Counted from the first letter of the stretch, positions 1 to 8,342 are shown. The stretch: 8,342 bases of DNA from DATHRK01 sp035513295 (GCA_035513295.1 DATKCH010000125.1:1-8342), one strand, 5' to 3'. Numbers and translations are program-made. The notes: generated from the sequence alone by a model not told the origin.

Positions 1-532
<532 letters not shown>

Positions 533-567
533 CGTCTCTATCTATTCCTTCGGGCGCGTCGCGGCGC

Positions 568-1038
568 TTACCAGCGATAATGCGCGAAGGCCTTGTTGGC
601 CTCCGCCATCCGGTGCGTATCGTCCTTCTTCTTGATCGTGCTGCCCTCGTTGCGGCTGGCCGACAGGATCTCGGCCGCGAGCTTGTCGGTCATGGTCCGC
701 TCGCCGCGCGAGCGGGCGAACCCCACCATCCACTTGATCGCCAGGGCCTGCCTGCGCTCCGGCCGTACCTCGATCGGAACCTGGTAGGTCGCGCCGCCCA
801 CGCGCCGGCTCTTCACCTCCAGCGTCGGCTTGGCGTTGGAGATGGCCTGGCGGAAGACGTTGATCGCGGGCTGGCCGCTCTTTTCTTCCACAATCTTCAT
901 GGCGTCGTAGAAGATCTTCTCGGCGATCGACTTCTTGCCGGCCACCATCAGGTCGTTGATGAACTTCGTGACCAGCGTCGACTCGTAGATGGGGTCGGCG
1001 GGGACCCTGCGCACCACCGCCTGGTTGCGTCGGCTCAT
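568..1038 (-). CDS. rpsG: 30S ribosomal protein S7
   Basis: Primary 16S rRNA binding protein that nucleates assembly of the 30S head and contacts the E-site tRNA. The product is 156 residues, the usual length for S7, starting MSRRNQAVVRR and ending AFAHYRW. Conserved S7 blocks are visible: YESTLVTKFINDLMVAGKK near residues 18-36, GGATYQVPIEV near 81-91, and the lysine-rich KKKDDTHRMAEANKAFAHYRW tail. The ATG lies 3 nt after the rpsL stop. A GAGG motif overlaps that stop codon (GAGGTAA) about 6 nt before the ATG, so the two genes are probably translationally coupled. In E. coli S7 represses its own operon by binding the rpsL-rpsG junction; here that gap is almost absent, so the same mechanism is not obvious. 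Confidence 0.98.
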   Translation of the reverse strand: MSRRNQAVVRRVPADPIYESTLVTKFINDLMVAGKKSIAEKIFYDAMKIVEEKSGQPAINVFRQAISNAKPTLEVKSRRVGGATYQVPIEVRPERRQALAIKWMVGFARSRGERTMTDKLAAEILSASRNEGSTIKKKDDTHRMAEANKAFAHYRW

Positions 1039-1041
1039 CGA

Positions 1042-1413
1042 TTACCTCGGCCTCTTGGCGCCGTACTTCGATCGTCCCTGACGTCGGTCGGAAACGCCGC
1101 TGGCGTCGAGGGTACCGCGGATGATGTGGTAACGCACTCCGGGCAGGTCCTTCACGCGCCCGCCACGGATCATCACGATCGAGTGCTCCTGCAGGTTGTG
1201 ACCCTCGCCCGGGATGTAGGCCGTGACCTCGTATCCGTTGGTCAGGCGCACGCGGGCCACCTTCCGGAGCGCCGAGTTCGGCTTCTTCGGAGTGGTCGTG
1301 TAAACGCGCGTGCAAACCCCGCGCTTCTGGGGATTGCCCTGAAGCGCCGGCGCCTTGTCCTTCTTTGCGACCTTCTCGCGTCCCTTACGGACGAGCTGAC
1401 TGATCGTCGGCAT
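1042..1413 (-). CDS. rpsL: 30S ribosomal protein S12
   Basis: Decoding-centre protein of the small ribosomal subunit. The product is 123 residues, full length, beginning MPTISQLVRKGREKV and ending KYGAKRPR. The signature TTPKKPNSALRKVARVRL lies near residues 40-57. The two lysines whose substitution gives streptomycin resistance are both wild type (K43 in PKKPNSA and K88 in GGRVKDLPG). D89, the residue that carries beta-methylthiolation in E. coli, is also present. It is the first gene of the rpsL-rpsG-fusA run. Upstream is not rpoC, as in most genomes, but a sulfur operon, an intrinsic terminator and two candidate promoters. No strong Shine-Dalgarno sequence is visible before the ATG. Confidence 0.98.
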   Translation of the reverse strand: MPTISQLVRKGREKVAKKDKAPALQGNPQKRGVCTRVYTTTPKKPNSALRKVARVRLTNGYEVTAYIPGEGHNLQEHSIVMIRGGRVKDLPGVRYHIIRGTLDASGVSDRRQGRSKYGAKRPR

Positions 1414-1431
1414 CCTGGTCTTGGCTGCGGG

Positions 1432-1440
1432 ATTCTACCA
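1432..1440 (-). promoter_or_regulatory. Candidate extended -10 promoter just upstream of rpsL
   Basis: On the minus strand the sequence TGG-TAGAAT (TAGAAT at 1437-1432) matches an extended -10 element (TGn plus a TATAAT-like hexamer, 5 of 6). No recognisable -35 lies 16-18 bp upstream, where the DNA is almost pure G/C. A start 6-7 nt downstream would leave a leader of only about 11-13 nt before the rpsL ATG. It lies downstream of the intrinsic terminator, so it could supply terminator-independent rpsL transcription. Pattern match only. Confidence 0.4.
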
Positions 1441-1484
1441 CGTCGTGATCCGGCGCCCGGCCCCGGTCCCGGGGAGTATGCCGG

Positions 1485-1511
1485 AAAAAAGAGGGGGCAG
1501 CCCTTGCCCCC
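1485..1511 (-). terminator. Intrinsic (Rho-independent) terminator between the sulfur operon and rpsL
   Basis: Read on the minus strand, a perfect 7-bp stem GGGGGCA / TGCCCCC (1511-1505 with 1499-1493) encloses a 5-nt loop. It is followed after two bases (TC) by six T residues (1490-1485), a textbook intrinsic terminator. It lies about 200 nt after the sulfur operon's last stop codon and about 72 nt before rpsL. Because a strong promoter lies upstream of it (1574-1602), it can either end the sulfur operon or attenuate transcription into rpsL. Confidence 0.8.
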
Positions 1512-1567
1512 GTCAGTCGGGCCCGGCGGCTCCGGTCGGAGCGCACCCGGTCCGGAAACCGGACAGA
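1512..1567 (-). promoter_or_regulatory. Hairpin-rich leader between the str promoter and its terminator
   Basis: If transcription starts near 1567, the first roughly 55 nt before the terminator hold several competing hairpins. These are GTCCGG-TTT-CCGGAC, an overlapping GACCGGG pairing with a CCCGGTC that straddles the inferred start, and GCTCC-GACC-GGAGC. The layout (promoter, alternative stems, intrinsic terminator, then a ribosomal protein gene) fits a transcription attenuator or a short RNA of about 80 nt. I do not recognise a known ribosomal leader family. High GC makes chance stems common, so the call is tentative. Confidence 0.35.
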
Positions 1568-1573
1568 CCGGGA

Positions 1574-1602
1574 AACTTATCCGCGCCCGCGAAGACTGTC
1601 AA
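1574..1602 (-). promoter_or_regulatory. Candidate sigma-70 promoter for the rpsL-rpsG-fusA transcript
   Basis: On the minus strand there is a perfect TTGACA -35 (1602-1597), a spacer of exactly 17 bp, and TAAGTT (1579-1574) as -10 (first, second and last positions match the consensus). The predicted start is near 1567. This is the best -35 I see in the window, and it sits in non-coding DNA between the sulfur operon and the ribosomal genes. The str genes would need such a promoter once separated from rpoC. The terminator at 1485-1511 lies between it and rpsL. Confidence 0.6.
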
Positions 1603-1621
1603 CCGCGAACGGCGGGCCTTT

Positions 1622-1694
1622 CCGGGGGGTTCGGGAGGACCGGGGAACGGGAGGGCGGAGGGGCCGAGTCGCCGTGGTTCGGAGGGTGATGAGG
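1622..1694 (-). other. C-rich, G-poor stretch after the sulfur operon (possible rut site)
   Basis: The transcript of the minus strand just after the last sulfur-operon stop is strongly C-rich and G-poor over about 70 nt (roughly 41 C to 11 G by hand count), with many CCC and CCCC runs. Such C-over-G bubbles are the usual loading sites for Rho, so this may help end the operon. No gene lies here. The opposite strand correspondingly carries many G-runs. Composition evidence only. Confidence 0.3.
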
Positions 1695-1708
1695 CCGGGC
1701 CGTCTCTA

Positions 1709-3226
1709 CTAGTAGGTTGGCATCGTCGGGTCCACGTCCGCCGACCACGCGAGGATTCCGCCCTCCAGATTGTGCACCCTGCGAAACCCGGCGTCCAGCA
1801 GCCGCCGCACGGCACGCGCGCTGCGCGCCCCCGACCGGCAGTGGACGACGAGCGTGTCCGCGGTGCTCAGTTCTCCGAGTCGCTCGTCCAGGCTGCCGAG
1901 CGGGATCAGGGTCGCGCCCAGCGGACCGAGGTTGGCGATGTCCCACTCGTGGGGCTCGCGCACGTCCAGCACCCGGATCTCCTCTCCCGCGGCGAGCCGG
2001 TCGGCCAGCTCGCGCGCGGTCACGGACGGCGTTCCCTCCAGCACCTCCGCTTCGGCGCGCTCGGCATCGGGGATGCCGCAGAAATCCTGATAGTCGATCA
2101 GCGCCGTGACGGTCGGCTCGTCTCCGCAGACGGGGCACCCGGGGTCCCGTCGGAGCTTCAACTCGCGGAAGCGCATCTCGAGCGCGTCGACGAGCAGCAG
2201 CCTGCCCACCAGCGGCTCCCCCCGGCCGATGACCAGCTTGATCGCCTCCGCCGCCTGCAACGCCCCCACGATTCCCGGCAGCACGCCCAGCACGCCTCCC
2301 TCTGCGCAGCTGGGCACGAGGCCGGGCGGCGGCGGCTCCCGGAAGAGGCAGCGGTAGCACGGCCCGTTCTCCGCCCCGAAGACCGACACCTGCCCCTCGA
2401 AGCGGAAGATCGACCCGTAGACGTAGGGCTTCCCCAGCAATACGCAGGCGTCGTTGACGAGGTAGCGCGTGGGGAAGTTGTCGGTGCCGTCCACGACGAG
2501 GTCGTAGGGGTCGATGATGTCCAGGGCGTTCGACGAGTCCAGGCGAACCTCGTGGCCCTCGACGTCCACGTGCGGGTTGGCCTCGGCGATGCGCTCGCGC
2601 GCCGACTCCAGCTTGGAACGGCCGACGTCGTCGGTACCGTGAAGCAGTTGCCGCTGGAGGTTGGTCTCGTCGACGACGTCGAAGTCGACGATGCCGAGCG
2701 TGCCGACGCCTGCGGCGGCGAGGTAGAGCCCGACCGGAGATCCGAGCCCGCCCGCGCCGATCATGAGGATCCGGGCCGCGCGCAGCTTCCGCTGCCCTTC
2801 CATGCCGACCTCCGGCATGATGAGGTGCCGGCTGTAGCGCCGGATCTCCTCGTTGGACAGGACGCCGGAGGCGGCCGGATGCTCCGCGACCGCGGCCCCG
2901 CCGGCGGCGGCGCTCCCCCCGACTCCGCCCGACTCGCCGGGCCCGACCGACCCGCCCGCGATGCTGGGAAGGATCGTGATCAGGTCCCCCCGGCCGACCG
3001 GCGTCGCGGGCCCGTTGAGCCGGCGGACGTCCTCTTCGTTCAGGTAGGCGTTGACGAAATTGCGCAGCGTGCCGTCCTCCGCGTACAGGTGGCGGCGCAG
3101 CTCGGGATGCCGATCGACCAGCGCGTCCAGCGCCTCCCCTACGCTGGCGGCGGCTACCTCCACCTCGGCTTCGCCCGACGAGAAGGACCGCAGCGGGGTC
3201 GGGATGCGCACCCGCACGTCGTTCAT
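1709..3226 (-). CDS. CysO/ThiS-like sulfur carrier - MoeB/MoeZ-type adenylyltransferase - rhodanese fusion
   Basis: Three-domain protein of 505 residues that should adenylate and sulfurate a ubiquitin-like sulfur carrier.
Residues 1-92 form a ThiS/MoaD-fold domain most like mycobacterial CysO. It contains FVNAYLNEEDVR and ends DLITILPSIAGG, but the Gly-Gly is internal, followed by Ser93 and a Gly/Ala linker to about residue 123.
Residues 124-370 are the E1-like ATP-binding domain: GAGGLGSP (157-164), DGTDN (246-250), zinc cysteine pairs C290/C293 and C364/C367, and candidate catalytic C307 in PSCAEGG.
Residues 400-505 are a rhodanese domain with active-loop Cys463 in HCRSGAR.
The ATG overlaps the upstream stop (ATGA). 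The frame stays open further upstream, but that part is a shadow of the JAMM gene. Context with CysM and JAMM favours cysteine synthesis over molybdopterin, although a shared role in other thiolations is possible. Confidence 0.9.
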   Translation of the reverse strand: MNDVRVRIPTPLRSFSSGEAEVEVAAASVGEALDALVDRHPELRRHLYAEDGTLRNFVNAYLNEEDVRRLNGPATPVGRGDLITILPSIAGGSVGPGESGGVGGSAAAGGAAVAEHPAASGVLSNEEIRRYSRHLIMPEVGMEGQRKLRAARILMIGAGGLGSPVGLYLAAAGVGTLGIVDFDVVDETNLQRQLLHGTDDVGRSKLESARERIAEANPHVDVEGHEVRLDSSNALDIIDPYDLVVDGTDNFPTRYLVNDACVLLGKPYVYGSIFRFEGQVSVFGAENGPCYRCLFREPPPPGLVPSCAEGGVLGVLPGIVGALQAAEAIKLVIGRGEPLVGRLLLVDALEMRFRELKLRRDPGCPVCGDEPTVTALIDYQDFCGIPDAERAEAEVLEGTPSVTARELADRLAAGEEIRVLDVREPHEWDIANLGPLGATLIPLGSLDERLGELSTADTLVVHCRSGARSARAVRRLLDAGFRRVHNLEGGILAWSADVDPTMPTY

Positions 3227-3753
3227 GGGATTTCCGTTCCTCTGATTTCCTGTTCCTCGAACGCGGAGCGGTCGTCGCGCAGCCGCCACGCTCTGGGCGT
3301 ACCCGCGGCGCCGCCCGCGACCGGCAGAATCACGTAGCTGTACCAGGGCCAGGCGTGCTCCCTGTCGAAGTCCGATGGCCGGGCCGGGTGGTCGGGGTGG
3401 GAGTGGTAGAACCCGATGACGTGGAGGCCCTCCGCCTCCGCCGCGCGCTCGATCGTCCGGATCGCCTCGGGGTCGATCAGGTACCGGCGCGCGCGCTCGT
3501 CCGCCCGCGTATTCTCGGCCGGGAGCGCGCGCACTACCGCGCGGCGCGCCCCGTCGACCCCCACGAGGACGCCGCAGCACTCGTCCGGATACGCCGCCGC
3601 GCCGTGACGGGCGATGACGGCGAGCGCGTCGGGAGCGAGGCCGAGCGCTGGCGCCCTGTCGGCGCCGGAATCGGCCCCCGCGCCGCAATCCCACGCCGCG
3701 CCGGCTCGCGGGCCGGCCGACGACCTCGGGCCTGCTCGCCCCGCGCGGCTCAC
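3223..3753 (-). CDS. JAMM/MPN+ zinc metallopeptidase, Mec-like
   Basis: Zinc-dependent peptidase of the JAB1/MPN/Mov34 family. In mycobacteria the relative Mec cuts cysteine off the CysO carrier after CysM has attached it. The JAMM residues are complete (numbering from this start): Glu58 in PDECCG, then H117-S-H119-P, seven residues, S127 and D130 (HSHPDHPARPSDFD). Length is 176 residues. The first 38 or so are Ala/Gly/Arg-rich and outside the domain.
The chosen start is a GTG whose last bases form the upstream cysM stop (GTGA), with GGAGG 5 nt before it. Another GTG at 3765 (180 residues) also has a good GGAGG 7 nt upstream, so the start is uncertain by 4 codons. The stop overlaps the next ATG. 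Besides releasing cysteine, it might cut the internal Gly-Gly/Ser site in the neighbouring fusion; that is inference. Confidence 0.88.
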   Translation of the reverse strand: MSRAGRAGPRSSAGPRAGAAWDCGAGADSGADRAPALGLAPDALAVIARHGAAAYPDECCGVLVGVDGARRAVVRALPAENTRADERARRYLIDPEAIRTIERAAEAEGLHVIGFYHSHPDHPARPSDFDREHAWPWYSYVILPVAGGAAGTPRAWRLRDDRSAFEEQEIRGTEIP

Positions 3754-4817
3754 GGGGACCTCCACCAGGAGTCCTCCAGGTACCTCGCGCCGCCCTCGGG
3801 CAGCAGGGTCACGATGACGTCAACCGCACGCGCGCGCGCGGCGACGCGCAGCGCCGCGACGACGTTGGCGCCGCCCGACGCGCCGCCCAGAAGGCCCTCT
3901 TCGCGCGCCAGGCGCACCGCCATCTCCTGGGCCTCCTCGGTCGTGACGGGCTCCAGCTCGTCTGCCAGCGATGCATCGTAAATGGGCGGAACCATCGCCG
4001 TCGCCATGTGCTTCGCGCCCTCGATCCCGTGCAGCGGCGAGTCCGGCTGCACCGCGGTGAGCCGCACTCCGGGGGCGCATTCCCGCAGTCGGCGGCCGGT
4101 TCCCGTGAAGGTACCGCCGGTGCCGAGCATCGCCACGAAATGGGTGACCCGGCCACCGGTCTGCCGCCAGATCTCGCGCCCCGTGGTCTCGTAGTGGGCC
4201 GCGACGTTGGCCGGGTTGGCGTACTGATCGGCGTAGAAGAAGCGGTCCGGGTGCGCCTCGGCGCGCCGCCGCGCCTCGCGAATCGCGCCATCCGAACCCT
4301 CTTCCGGGTCCGTCAGGACGACGCCGGCCCCGTACGCCTCCAGCAGCCGGCGCCGGTCCGCAGACGCGTTCGCCGGCAGACAGATCAGGCAGCTGTACCG
4401 GCGCCGCGCGCACAGCATCGCGTAAGCGACGCCGGTGTTGCCCGAGCTGGCGTCCAGAAGGGTACGCCCGGGACCGAGCAGGCCCGACCGCTCCGCCTCC
4501 GCGATGATCCGGCTGGCGGCGCGGTCCTTTACGCTGCCGCCCGGATTCGCGCCCTCCAGCTTGAGCGCAACGGTAGGCCCGCCGGGTGGCCCGAGCCGCT
4601 TCAGCGCGACCAGCGGAGTGCGACCGATCGCTCGCGCGAGCCCATCCTTCGCCCCGTGGGCGCTGCGCTCCCAGGCACCGTTAAGGGGTCGAGCCCTGGC
4701 GCCGTCCGGCGCACCGGCCGCGCGCCGAGCGTCGACCGCGGAGTGGCCCGATGCAGAGAGGCCGTGACCCGGGGGAGTCACGGCCTCTCTGGCAGCGGGG
4801 GTCCGTGCCGCCTTCAT
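3750..4817 (-). CDS. cysM: Cysteine synthase, CysM-type (PLP-dependent)
   Basis: Fold-type II PLP enzyme that makes cysteine from an activated serine (O-acetylserine or O-phosphoserine) and a sulfur donor; here the donor is probably the thiocarboxylated CysO-like carrier. The product is 355 residues from this ATG.
Visible motifs: IGRTPLVALKRL (65-76), the PLP lysine K97 in NPGGSVKDR, the substrate loop SSGNTG (124-129), the phosphate loop GTGGTFTG (232-239), HGIEGAKHM, and GLLGGASGGA near the C-terminus. The family is usually about 300-320 residues; here about 60 low-complexity Ala/Arg/Gly residues precede the domain.
The ATG at 4817 overlaps the stop of a polycysteine leader ORF (ATGA) and has no near Shine-Dalgarno, suggesting translation by coupling. 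The frame has no ATG, GTG or TTG between codon 13 and the domain. Serine substrate preference cannot be read with confidence. Confidence 0.88.
   Translation of the reverse strand: MKAARTPAAREAVTPPGHGLSASGHSAVDARRAAGAPDGARARPLNGAWERSAHGAKDGLARAIGRTPLVALKRLGPPGGPTVALKLEGANPGGSVKDRAASRIIAEAERSGLLGPGRTLLDASSGNTGVAYAMLCARRRYSCLICLPANASADRRRLLEAYGAGVVLTDPEEGSDGAIREARRRAEAHPDRFFYADQYANPANVAAHYETTGREIWRQTGGRVTHFVAMLGTGGTFTGTGRRLRECAPGVRLTAVQPDSPLHGIEGAKHMATAMVPPIYDASLADELEPVTTEEAQEMAVRLAREEGLLGGASGGANVVAALRVAARARAVDVIVTLLPEGGARYLEDSWWRSP
4754..4791 (-). repeat. Perfect 15-bp inverted repeat in the 5' end of cysM (possible attenuator hairpin)
   Basis: Arms CAGAGAGGCCGTGAC (4791-4777) and GTCACGGCCTCTCTG (4768-4754) are perfect reverse complements around an 8-nt loop. 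This is the strongest secondary structure I see in the window. It covers codons 9-22 of cysM, in the non-conserved extension, and starts 22 nt after the polycysteine ORF stop. No T-run follows on either strand, so it is not a standard intrinsic terminator. It could slow polymerase or ribosomes, assist Rho, or protect the transcript. Its position directly after a polycysteine leader suggests a regulatory role. Confidence 0.6.
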
Positions 4818-4829
4818 GGCGAACGGACC
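4800..4829 (-). promoter_or_regulatory. Predicted stem-loop holding the cysM start codon in its apical loop
   Basis: On the minus strand GGTCCGT (4829-4823) pairs perfectly with ACGGACC (4806-4800). Inside it CGCC (4821-4818) pairs with GGCG (4812-4809), separated by a small 1x2 internal loop. The five-base apical loop ATGAA contains both the cysM ATG and the leader ORF's TGA. Eleven pairs around a start codon with no near Shine-Dalgarno suggest that initiation is blocked unless a ribosome finishing the leader ORF opens the stem. Structure inferred by eye, without an energy calculation. Confidence 0.5.
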
Positions 4830-4915
4830 GCGCGCGCAGGCGGCCGCCTCCCCGAGCGGGAGCGGCGACAACAGCAGCAGCAACAGTCGTCTCGGCGCGT
4901 CTCAAACGTGCTCAT
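4814..4915 (-). CDS. Polycysteine leader peptide (33 aa), candidate cysteine-sensing attenuator
   Basis: Short ORF of 33 codons starting MSTFETRRDD, then six consecutive cysteine codons (TGT TGC TGC TGC TGT TGT, 4885-4868), then an Arg/Pro/Ser-rich tail ending in TGA. The stop overlaps the cysM ATG (ATGA), the same coupling as at the other junctions of the operon. Its ATG lies 7 nt after a -10-like hexamer, so the mRNA may be leaderless; no Shine-Dalgarno is seen.
Leaderless ORFs with Cys runs are known in mycobacteria as cysteine-responsive attenuators of sulfur genes. By analogy, low charged tRNA-Cys would stall ribosomes here and change expression of cysM and the genes after it. The caveat is that the run is also a short CTG-type trinucleotide repeat and could be low-complexity DNA. 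Confidence 0.6.
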   Translation of the reverse strand: MSTFETRRDDCCCCCCRRSRSGRRPPARAVRSP

Positions 4916-4922
4916 GGAAGTC

Positions 4923-4951
4923 ACGATAGCGCCTTGCAGACCGGGACTCAA
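4923..4951 (-). promoter_or_regulatory. Candidate promoter of the sulfur operon, giving a leaderless transcript
   Basis: On the minus strand TTGAGT (4951-4946, four of six to TTGACA), a spacer of exactly 17 bp, and TATCGT (4928-4923, four of six to TATAAT). Seven bases then separate the -10 from the ATG of the polycysteine ORF, so transcription would start on or next to that A. It lies about 60 nt after the rpoC stop, giving the inserted operon its own start inside the otherwise continuous str cluster. Confidence 0.5.
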
Positions 4952-4959
4952 GCCCCGGT
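4940..4959 (-). repeat. Imperfect 20-bp palindrome over the -35 of the sulfur operon promoter
   Basis: Arms ACCGGG (4959-4954) and CCCGGT (4945-4940) are perfect reverse complements; 16 of 20 positions of the whole site match its own reverse complement. The centre contains the TTGAGT -35 hexamer. It could be an operator for a dimeric regulator or a weak hairpin after rpoC. No T-run follows it, so a terminator for rpoC is not shown. Confidence 0.3.
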
Positions 4960-5012
4960 TGCGACCGCCGTCACCAACGCGGCGACACTACCTTGACCTG
5001 TCATTGCTGCGC

Positions 5013-8342
<3,330 letters not shown>

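Noticed and set aside
542..1315. Minus-strand frame of 257 codons across rpsL and rpsG
   Set aside because: It overlaps both conserved ribosomal protein genes in another frame and has no conserved motif.
1709..3226. Calling the fusion simply molybdopterin-synthase adenylyltransferase (moeB)
   Set aside because: No molybdenum cofactor genes are present. The carrier domain resembles CysO, and the neighbours are CysM-type synthase and JAMM peptidase, so a cysteine role fits better.
1421..3337. Long plus-strand open frame of 638 codons
   Set aside because: Antisense to the CysO-MoeB-rhodanese gene, which has complete motifs; the protein is rich in Arg, Asp and Val repeats as expected of a shadow.
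3227..3694. Upstream extension of the fusion protein's open frame
   Set aside because: It lies in another frame of the JAMM gene, whose catalytic motif is intact. The ATG at 3226 has the ATGA overlap and starts directly at the sulfur-carrier domain.
4818..4883. TTG start giving a 377-residue cysteine synthase beginning with a leucine run, resembling a signal peptide
   Set aside because: The leucines are the polycysteine codons read in another frame. A cytosolic PLP enzyme needs no signal peptide, and the ATG at 4817 is coupled to the leader ORF stop.
4868..4885. CTG/CAG-type trinucleotide repeat as a sign of eukaryotic contamination or simple microsatellite only
   Set aside because: The flanks are continuous with the bacterial operon, and the T/C differences keep Cys in the coupled frame. 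Low-complexity origin is kept as a caveat in the leader entry.
4681..4905. Minus-strand 74-codon frame from a TTG
   Set aside because: Third frame over the leader and cysM 5' end, with no motif, no ribosome-binding site and a stop inside cysM. The Cys frame has far better contextual support.
4952..5012. Intrinsic terminator directly after rpoC
   Set aside because: No stable stem followed by a T-run is seen on the minus strand here; only the weak palindrome further downstream was recorded.

Overview
This is a high-GC bacterial chromosomal window, and every gene reads on the minus strand (right to left as numbered). The frame is the conserved str gene order: the 3' three quarters of rpoC (RNA polymerase beta', 5013-8342), then rpsL (S12), rpsG (S7) and the first 177 codons of fusA (EF-G). 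The beta' subunit has the long insertion after the trigger-loop region that is typical of Gram-negative (diderm) lineages. Protein style and G/C-rich third positions would suit Gemmatimonadota or a similar environmental phylum, but I cannot prove this without a search.

The unusual part is a sulfur-metabolism operon inserted between rpoC and rpsL (about 1709-4951). It encodes a PLP-dependent cysteine synthase of CysM type, a JAMM metallopeptidase of Mec type, and a three-domain fusion of CysO/ThiS-like sulfur carrier, MoeB/E1-like adenylyltransferase and rhodanese. These are the parts of the sulfur-carrier route to cysteine known from Mycobacterium tuberculosis (CysO, CysM, Mec, MoeZ). Here the carrier is fused to its own activating enzyme, so its Gly-Gly tail is internal.

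Upstream of the cysteine synthase is a 33-codon ORF, too short for a usual ORF list, with six consecutive cysteine codons. A plausible promoter (TTGAGT, 17 bp, TATCGT) would start transcription at or next to its ATG, so it may be leaderless. Its stop codon overlaps the cysteine synthase ATG (ATGA). This resembles the leaderless polycysteine ORFs that attenuate sulfur genes in mycobacteria. An inverted repeat places the cysM start codon in a predicted hairpin loop, and a perfect 15-bp inverted repeat lies just downstream. All the operon's cistrons can be read as joined by 4-nt overlaps (ATGA, GTGA, ATGA).

Between the sulfur operon and rpsL lie a C-rich, G-poor stretch, a strong promoter (TTGACA, 17 bp, TAAGTT), a hairpin-rich leader of about 55 nt, an intrinsic terminator with a T-run, and an extended -10 promoter next to rpsL. 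The str genes therefore seem to have regained their own promoters, with a possible attenuator or short RNA between.

The extreme right end (about 8225-8342) changes codon style and looks gammaproteobacterial. This may be an assembly chimera joined inside a highly conserved part of rpoC.
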